Source of the DNA: Acidobacteriota bacterium
GTDB lineage: Bacteria > Acidobacteriota > Terriglobia > Terriglobales > Acidobacteriaceae
Assembly (NCBI GenBank): GCA_018268855.1
Contig: JAFDVR010000017.1
Span: 1-64,000 of the forward strand
Reading direction: 5' to 3'
DNA length: 64,000 nucleotides
In this document: positions 59,313 to 64,000 of the stretch, one piece after another
Layout: every line of letters starts with the position of its first letter
Numbering within the stretch: the first letter of the stretch is position 1
Notes under the pieces: model-generated
Database searches by the model: none
The model's input: the letters and a program-made list of their open reading frames with translations, nothing else
Told to the model about the DNA's origin: nothing
Position numbers and translations under genes: made by a program

Positions 59313-60230
59313 CTAATGATGTCCGCCAGCGAGCGGGAGTTCGAGGGTGATGGTTGTGCCTTTGCCTATTCCAAAGCTCTGCGCCGTGGCATCGCCCCCG
59401 TGCTGCCGAGCGATGGTACGGACAATGAAAAGTCCCAGACCGGTGCCTTTTACGTGAGTGGCATCGCGCCTTGTTACACGGTAAAAGCGATTGAAGACGC
59501 GCTTAAGGCTAGCGGGCGGAATGCCGATGCCTTTGTCCGTTACACGAACGGCGAGTCGATTGACATTGGTCATATCAAGCTGCACCGTAATATCTATCAC
59601 GCCAGTGGTAGAGTACTTCACCGCATTATCAAGCAAATTGAGTAGCGCACTGCGAAGATCACCTGCATTTCCTTCAACGATCAAAGCGGAACCGCCAGTT
59701 TTGTCTGCAATTCGAACTGCATCATCTGCCAAATGGTGGCGACGTGCCGTTTCTTCTACGCAGGCTGAGATCAAAGTGCGCATATCCAGAGGCAGACGCA
59801 CCGCAGATGCTTTGCGTTGGCTGGCTTCGCCCGCACGCAGAATCTGCTCCACCGTGGCAAGCAGCCGGTCGTTGTCCTCCAGCATCATGCGATAGAACTT
59901 CTGCCGCTGCGCTTCATCGACGGGCCGGTGCATGAGTGTTTCGAGATACAGTCGGACAGAAGCGATGGGAGTTTTCAACTCGTGTGTGACGGCATTGAGA
60001 AAGCTGTCCTGACGCTCTGACCGACGGATTTCACGCACCAGGAAGATGGTGTTGATGATCATGCCAGCGATCATCAACATAAAGAGAATGATGCCCAGAA
60101 CTAGCAGCACGGGGTGAAGGCGTCCATTGACCACAATCCACCCGACGTTGAGCACGACCGCAGCAGCCACCAGACAGATGCCTAGCACCAGAAAGAACGT
60201 AATCGCACCGCGCCTGCGCGTGATTTTCAT
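59313..60230 (-). CDS. Sensor histidine kinase with two N-terminal membrane helices
   Basis: 305 residues. Two membrane helices at about 10-33 and 37-60 with almost no periplasmic loop, then a short linker, HELKTPIASVRLYLETL (His about 88), and an ATP domain with NLLDNAVKYS, DKGIGIPPA and GTGLGLFIV. The lack of a sensor domain suggests membrane or partner-based sensing. It pairs with the response regulator gene downstream. Confidence 0.92.
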   Translation of the reverse strand: MKITRRRGAITFFLVLGICLVAAAVVLNVGWIVVNGRLHPVLLVLGIILFMLMIAGMIINTIFLVREIRRSERQDSFLNAVTHELKTPIASVRLYLETLMHRPVDEAQRQKFYRMMLEDNDRLLATVEQILRAGEASQRKASAVRLPLDMRTLISACVEETARRHHLADDAVRIADKTGGSALIVEGNAGDLRSALLNLLDNAVKYSTTGVIDITVQLDMTNVNRLAVRVTDKGIGIPPASLKRVFNRFYRVTRRDATHVKGTGLGLFIVRTIARQHGGDATAQSFGIGKGTTITLELPLAGGHH

Positions 60231-60271
60231 GCTCTGTGATTATCCGGCACAGACCATGCTAGCGTGAAGAC

Positions 60272-61117
60272 ATGACAAGCAGGATTCGTATATTTGCCGT
60301 CTTGATAGTTCTCTGCGCGGTTCAGATGGCTCGTGCAGAAGTGAAGATAAGTGATTGGATACCGGAGTTTGCAGGCGTGGAAAGCGCAATGGGCTCGATA
60401 GACGGGCCCCACTCAAGCGTTTTTTACGCAATGAGAATAGACCTGAAGGCGAAGGGTATTTCGCTTTACTCTTCACCGCAGTCAGGACCGCTGGATACCA
60501 TCGCAACTACAACCTCGGCCTTTCTTATGAAGAACCATCTTCAGGTTGCAATTAATAGTGGTTTCTTCGATCCATGCTGCAAGGCTGTGGCGGAACCGAA
60601 GGACGTTATGGGTCTGGCCATTTCACAGGGGCAGCTTGTTTCGCATCCTTCATCAACCAGTTCTTATGATGTTGCGCTGGTGATACGTCATGGCGAGGCG
60701 AGCATTGCACATGTGTCGCCGGTGCAGAGTCTGAAGGGAATTGAGACTGCCATTGCAGGCTCGGCCATCATAGTGCAGGACGGAAGGAACAATGACACAG
60801 TCAATAAGCTGCATGGCGCTGATGTGTCCAATCCGCGAACGGTCATCGGTCTTTCGAAGGACCACCAATACCTGTACTTCGTGGTGATCGACGGTCGTAA
60901 ACCGGGATACAGCATCGGAACAACGAATGTGGAGTCCGCCGAAATTATGCTGAAGATAGGCGCATTTACTGCCATGAACGTAGATGGCGGCGGATCGACA
61001 GCCATGATAAAGGACGATGGCAAAGGCGGATTCATCACCGTAAATAAACCCAGCGGAGGGAAAGAACGGTGGGATGCCATCCAACTCGGCGTACGTGCTA
61101 TGCCACTCAGAAAGTAG
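60272..61117 (+). CDS. Secreted phosphodiester glycosidase-family (NAGPA) protein
   Basis: 281 residues. Signal peptide to about 22, then NAGPA-type domain: INSGFFDP (about 92), SNPRTVIGLSKD, FVVIDGR and MNVDGGGSTAMI (about 235), the glycine-rich end of the active site. Such proteins cut N-acetylglucosamine or related groups from phosphodiesters. Substrate in this organism is unknown. A perfect 20-base terminator follows the stop. Confidence 0.85.
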   Translation: MTSRIRIFAVLIVLCAVQMARAEVKISDWIPEFAGVESAMGSIDGPHSSVFYAMRIDLKAKGISLYSSPQSGPLDTIATTTSAFLMKNHLQVAINSGFFDPCCKAVAEPKDVMGLAISQGQLVSHPSSTSSYDVALVIRHGEASIAHVSPVQSLKGIETAIAGSAIIVQDGRNNDTVNKLHGADVSNPRTVIGLSKDHQYLYFVVIDGRKPGYSIGTTNVESAEIMLKIGAFTAMNVDGGGSTAMIKDDGKGGFITVNKPSGGKERWDAIQLGVRAMPLRK

Positions 61118-61120
61118 CTC

Positions 61121-61165
61121 CGCAAATAAGAAAGCCCGGCTTTGTGCCGGGCTTTCTTATTTGCG
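61121..61165. terminator. Bidirectional terminator with perfect 20-base stem
   Basis: The arms at 61121-61140 and 61146-61165 are exact reverse complements with a 5-base loop (tttgt). The GC-rich inner part AAGCCCGGC with AT-rich outer part gives T runs in both directions. It serves the glycosidase gene and the convergent desaturase gene. Confidence 0.9.
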
Positions 61166-61170
61166 ACAAC

Positions 61171-62157
61171 TTACGCACCCGCAGGCTTGGGATCCGCAGG
61201 ATCGAACTTAGCAATCTGTACTTTCTTCGCAAGCCCGAGCTTTTGCATCACCCAGATACCGTAGTAATTCACATCGAACTCATACCACGTAAGTCCATGG
61301 CGGGCAGAAACCGGATGCGCATGATGATTGTTGTGCCAGCCCTCACCACCCGTCAGCAGAGCAACCCACCAGCTATTGCGTGAGTCGTCCTTTGTTTCAA
61401 AGCGGCGTGAACCGAACATGTGCGAAGCGGAGTTGACCAGCCATGTGGCATGCAAACCGACTACCGTGCGAAGGAATGTTCCCCAGAGAACCATACCGAG
61501 CGCTCCTGCGAGGCGATGTCCCGGAGCAGCAAGTGCAGCGCCGATGCCAATCTGCAGGAAGCCGACAAGCGTAAGTGGGAGCCAATGATATTTGCTGAGC
61601 CACACCTGGGCCCGGTCCCGCGTAAGGTCGGGAGCGTATCGGCTAAGCAGTGCCGTCTCCGAGTGCAAGGCGCGGCCGGAGATAATCCAGCCAGCATGCG
61701 ACCACCAGGTGCCGTCGTGCGGAGTATGCGGATCGCCTTCATCGTCACTGTATTGATGATGTACGCGGTGCGTGGCCACCCAGAAGATCGGTCCGCCCTC
61801 AAGCGCCAGTGTGCCGCATGCGGTCAAAAAGATTTCGAGCCAGCGGGGTACGCGATATCCGCGATGCGTGAGCAGGCGGTGATAGCACATGCCGATGCCG
61901 ACGTTGATCGCGAAGAAATAAGTAATGACTGCTGCGGCCACGTTCTTCCATGAAAAGAAAAAGAACGCAGCAATTGCGAGCACATGAAAAATACTCATCG
62001 CAATCGTCGTAATCCAATTGACGCTGCCTTCCTGGTATTCGCGGCCCATGGAAAGTTCCTGACGCACGCGCTGGCGTGTGTCTGAGGCAGCAATGCCTCC
62101 ACGGAGGGGAAGGACGGGAGTGGTCTGTTGCGGTGTTTCAGTAACAACTGGCGACAT
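61171..62157 (-). CDS. Membrane acyl-CoA/fatty-acid desaturase
   Basis: 328 residues. Histidine boxes HRLLTH (about 92), HRVHH (about 130) and HNNHH (about 268) coordinate the di-iron site; four membrane helices flank them. It introduces a double bond (probably delta-9) in membrane acyl chains, with an oxygen and electron-carrier requirement. Length and spacing match the bacterial stearoyl-CoA desaturase-like group. It ends 6 bases from the shared terminator. Confidence 0.93.
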   Translation of the reverse strand: MSPVVTETPQQTTPVLPLRGGIAASDTRQRVRQELSMGREYQEGSVNWITTIAMSIFHVLAIAAFFFFSWKNVAAAVITYFFAINVGIGMCYHRLLTHRGYRVPRWLEIFLTACGTLALEGGPIFWVATHRVHHQYSDDEGDPHTPHDGTWWSHAGWIISGRALHSETALLSRYAPDLTRDRAQVWLSKYHWLPLTLVGFLQIGIGAALAAPGHRLAGALGMVLWGTFLRTVVGLHATWLVNSASHMFGSRRFETKDDSRNSWWVALLTGGEGWHNNHHAHPVSARHGLTWYEFDVNYYGIWVMQKLGLAKKVQIAKFDPADPKPAGA

Positions 62158-62309
62158 AAATTTGGCGAATCCTCTATGTGCGGAATGCTTTTTACGAGCT
62201 ACTCCTCCAACCTAACAGGCAAGTCGGCTGAGTAGATGTAACAGTTTTGTAAGCGCGGTTTGAGCCGTAAAATCAATACATATCTCTGTTTGAGAAAAGA
62301 GCATTTTTG

Positions 62310-63278
62310 ATGTCGAATCCTGCATTGGCACCCTTCCGTCTGCGCCCATTTTTCAGTCCTCGTCCATGGGGACGACGCAATCTGGCACCGTGGTATTCGG
62401 CACAACAAACAGGGGAACAGGCTGAACCGATCGGCGAGGCATGGCTCACCGGTCCTCAATCTGTTGCAGAGACAGGCGCGTGTACAGGCAAGACATTGGC
62501 CGAGATTGCAAAAGAATATCCAGAAGAACTTCTGGGCGCGTGGAGAGAGGAAGGCGAGTTTCCTTTGTTGGTCAAACTTCTTTTTCCAGACGATAAACTT
62601 TCGGTCCAGGTGCATCCTGACGATGCCAAAGCCCAGGCCATTGGTCAGAAGCGCGGCAAGACAGAGTGTTGGTACACCCTTCAGGCTGAGCCCGGTGCAA
62701 GTGTCTCATGCGGACTGAAGCCCGGGATTACCGCAGATGATCTACGCGCTGCAGTAACCAGCAACAGCATGGAAGATTTGCTGCAGCAGATTGTGCTGAG
62801 CAAAGGAGATATGGTGTTTGTGGATGCCGGCACTGTCCACGCGATCGGTCCCGGCCTCACCTTGCTTGAAACGCAACAGACATCCGACACTACCTACCGC
62901 ATGTATGACTATGGTCGTCCACGCGAGCTGCACCTGGAACAGGGAATTGCAGCCATGCGAGAGAAAACGGAAGCTGGCTTGGTTACTCCTGAGGTACTCC
63001 CGAGTGCGAACGGCACAGCTACACGTCTTATCAAACAGCGCTACTTCACCGTCGATCGCTTCGATATGTCGCAGGGAAACCAGCTCGCAATAACAGACGT
63101 CGCAGGTAAACCGCACTGCATCATCCCGATCGAAGGTAGCGGGGTGCTCATTGATAGCCATGGCACCCGAACGGAACTGCTGCCCGGTACAGCGACAGTT
63201 GTTCCAGCTTCGGAAGCGGCTTACAGGATTATGGCGGATAAAGGAGACGATTTTTCCTTCATTCGCTCTACGCCGTAA
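62310..63278 (+). CDS. manA: Class I mannose-6-phosphate isomerase
   Basis: 322 residues from the ATG at 62310; TTG at 62307 is adjacent but less likely. FSPRPWGRRNLAPWY at the start, LVKLLFPDDKLSVQVHPDD (zinc-binding His) near 90, GTVHAIGPGLTLLETQQTSDT near 173, and RMYDYGRP match type I ManA. It interconverts mannose-6-P and fructose-6-P, feeding mannosyl and exopolysaccharide synthesis. Zinc ligands seem complete. Confidence 0.92.
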   Translation: MSNPALAPFRLRPFFSPRPWGRRNLAPWYSAQQTGEQAEPIGEAWLTGPQSVAETGACTGKTLAEIAKEYPEELLGAWREEGEFPLLVKLLFPDDKLSVQVHPDDAKAQAIGQKRGKTECWYTLQAEPGASVSCGLKPGITADDLRAAVTSNSMEDLLQQIVLSKGDMVFVDAGTVHAIGPGLTLLETQQTSDTTYRMYDYGRPRELHLEQGIAAMREKTEAGLVTPEVLPSANGTATRLIKQRYFTVDRFDMSQGNQLAITDVAGKPHCIIPIEGSGVLIDSHGTRTELLPGTATVVPASEAAYRIMADKGDDFSFIRSTP

Positions 63279-63311
63279 TTCACAAACACAATTGCATAAA
63301 GAGGAGAGAAG

Positions 63312-64000
63312 TTGATTGCACGTCTAAGTAAAGTTGTTGCCGCAGTGTTGCTGTCTACGAGTGTGGTGTTTGCGAGTTCTAATCCGGACTGGACGGCTCC
63401 GTTGGAGCCTTTTCACATTGCGGGAAACTTGTATTACGTAGGCAGTCGCGATCTCGCAGCTTATCTCATCGTAACTCCACGTGGAAATATTCTCATCAAT
63501 GCAAACTTGGAAAGCTCGCCGCCATTGATTAGGCAAAGCGTGGAGAAGCTCGGATTCAAGTGGAGTGACACAGCAATTCTCCTTAGCAGCCAGGCTCATT
63601 TCGACCACGTTGGTGGAGCGGCTGAAGTTCAGCGGGAAACACACGCGAAGTACATGGTGATGGATAGCGATGTCAAAGTCGTAGAGTCCGGCGGTGCAGC
63701 CTCCTTCGATCTGCCGGATATGCATTTCCCAAAGGCGCACGTAGACCGCGTCTTGCACGATGGCGATGCAATTCGCCTCGGCGGAAGCGAGATCATTGCA
63801 CACAAAACAGCCGGTCACACAGAAGGTTGTACCAGCTTTACCTTCCGCGTGAAAGAGGACGGTAGGCCCTTTGACGTCGTGATTGTTGGCGGATGGAGCT
63901 CAAATCCTGGTGTGCGATACGTGGCAGCCGATGGCAAGTTGCCTTCGTATCCTTCCATTGAGCAGGATTTCCGGCACACATTTAAGACGCTGGCGCATCT
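63312..64000 (+). CDS. Subclass B3-like metallo-beta-lactamase, partial at the right edge
   Basis: Starts at TTG 63312 with GAGGAG 5-6 bases upstream; open to the window end. Signal peptide (to about 22, VVFASS), then the MBL domain: NLYYVGSRDLAAYLIVTPRG, QAHFDHVGG at 94-102 and AGHTEGCTSF near 170. In the B3 scheme the first zinc ligand His116 is Gln here, as in GOB-type enzymes. It may hydrolyse beta-lactams or another substrate. The last zinc ligand is beyond the window. Confidence 0.85.
   Translation, partial: MIARLSKVVAAVLLSTSVVFASSNPDWTAPLEPFHIAGNLYYVGSRDLAAYLIVTPRGNILINANLESSPPLIRQSVEKLGFKWSDTAILLSSQAHFDHVGGAAEVQRETHAKYMVMDSDVKVVESGGAASFDLPDMHFPKAHVDRVLHDGDAIRLGGSEIIAHKTAGHTEGCTSFTFRVKEDGRPFDVVIVGGWSSNPGVRYVAADGKLPSYPSIEQDFRHTFKTLAH

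Overview
The window looks like chromosomal DNA of a GC-rich Gram-negative soil-type bacterium. Acidobacteriota (Terriglobia, close to Granulicella, Terriglobus or Edaphobacter) fits best, judging from a fused LptF-LptG permease, the small DUF5818-like protein, a CorE-like sigma factor in a copper operon and a Q-type B3 metallo-beta-lactamase. This is an inference from gene content, not a database result.

Positions 1 to about 53,000 form one long accessory block that reads as an integrated conjugative element (ICE) or integrated plasmid. 1-11366 holds the transfer genes: the end of VirB10/TrbI, a lipoprotein, VirB5/TrbJ, VirB6/TrbL, VirB8, a DUF7673-type protein, an ssb with a hairpin-rich leader, VirB11, and then an R388-like DNA-processing module (candidate oriT, small ribbon-helix-helix protein, VirD4 coupling protein, MOBF relaxase-helicase). 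11367-12811 carries an unknown gene and an overlapping HD-GYP/KH-domain pair.

13197-43189 is metal and metalloid resistance cargo. A copper locus (cytosolic Csp-type copper store; multicopper oxidase, Met-rich TolC protein, cytochrome c, DUF5666 protein, CorE-like ECF sigma factor, CopA ATPase, CusCBA-like pump) is followed by an arsenic locus (arsM-arsC-FAD oxidoreductase-arsC divergent from arsR-acr3), a czcCBA-plus-CDF operon, a CadD-type transporter, and a mer locus (merR; merT, merP and a small Cys-rich protein) without merA. Met-rich MxGM stretches recur in unrelated copper proteins, and small secreted Cys/His-rich proteins sit ahead of each efflux set.

43578-52645 returns to element maintenance and defence: ArdC antirestriction protein, DUF6908 protein, ParB-like protein, a HEPN-like gene, and a five-gene minus-strand cluster led by a Gabija-like pair (class 2 OLD nuclease plus UvrD-like helicase) and followed by a DUF5677 protein, a tiny membrane protein and an unknown protein.

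A tRNA-Asp(GTC) at 53023-53099, preceded by GGTGTCCA repeats, marks the change to ordinary chromosomal genes: Nudix hydrolase, ABC exporter half, FKBP isomerase, LptF-LptG fusion, two-component system, phosphodiester glycosidase, acyl-CoA desaturase, mannose-6-phosphate isomerase and a partial B3 metallo-beta-lactamase. No transposase, integrase, CRISPR array or rRNA gene was recognised. Points most worth following up are the candidate oriT, the extended Gabija-like operon, the czc leader with three mutually pairing GAGGAGT/ACTCCTC elements, the hairpin leaders of ssb and ardC, and the CorE-controlled Met-rich copper locus.
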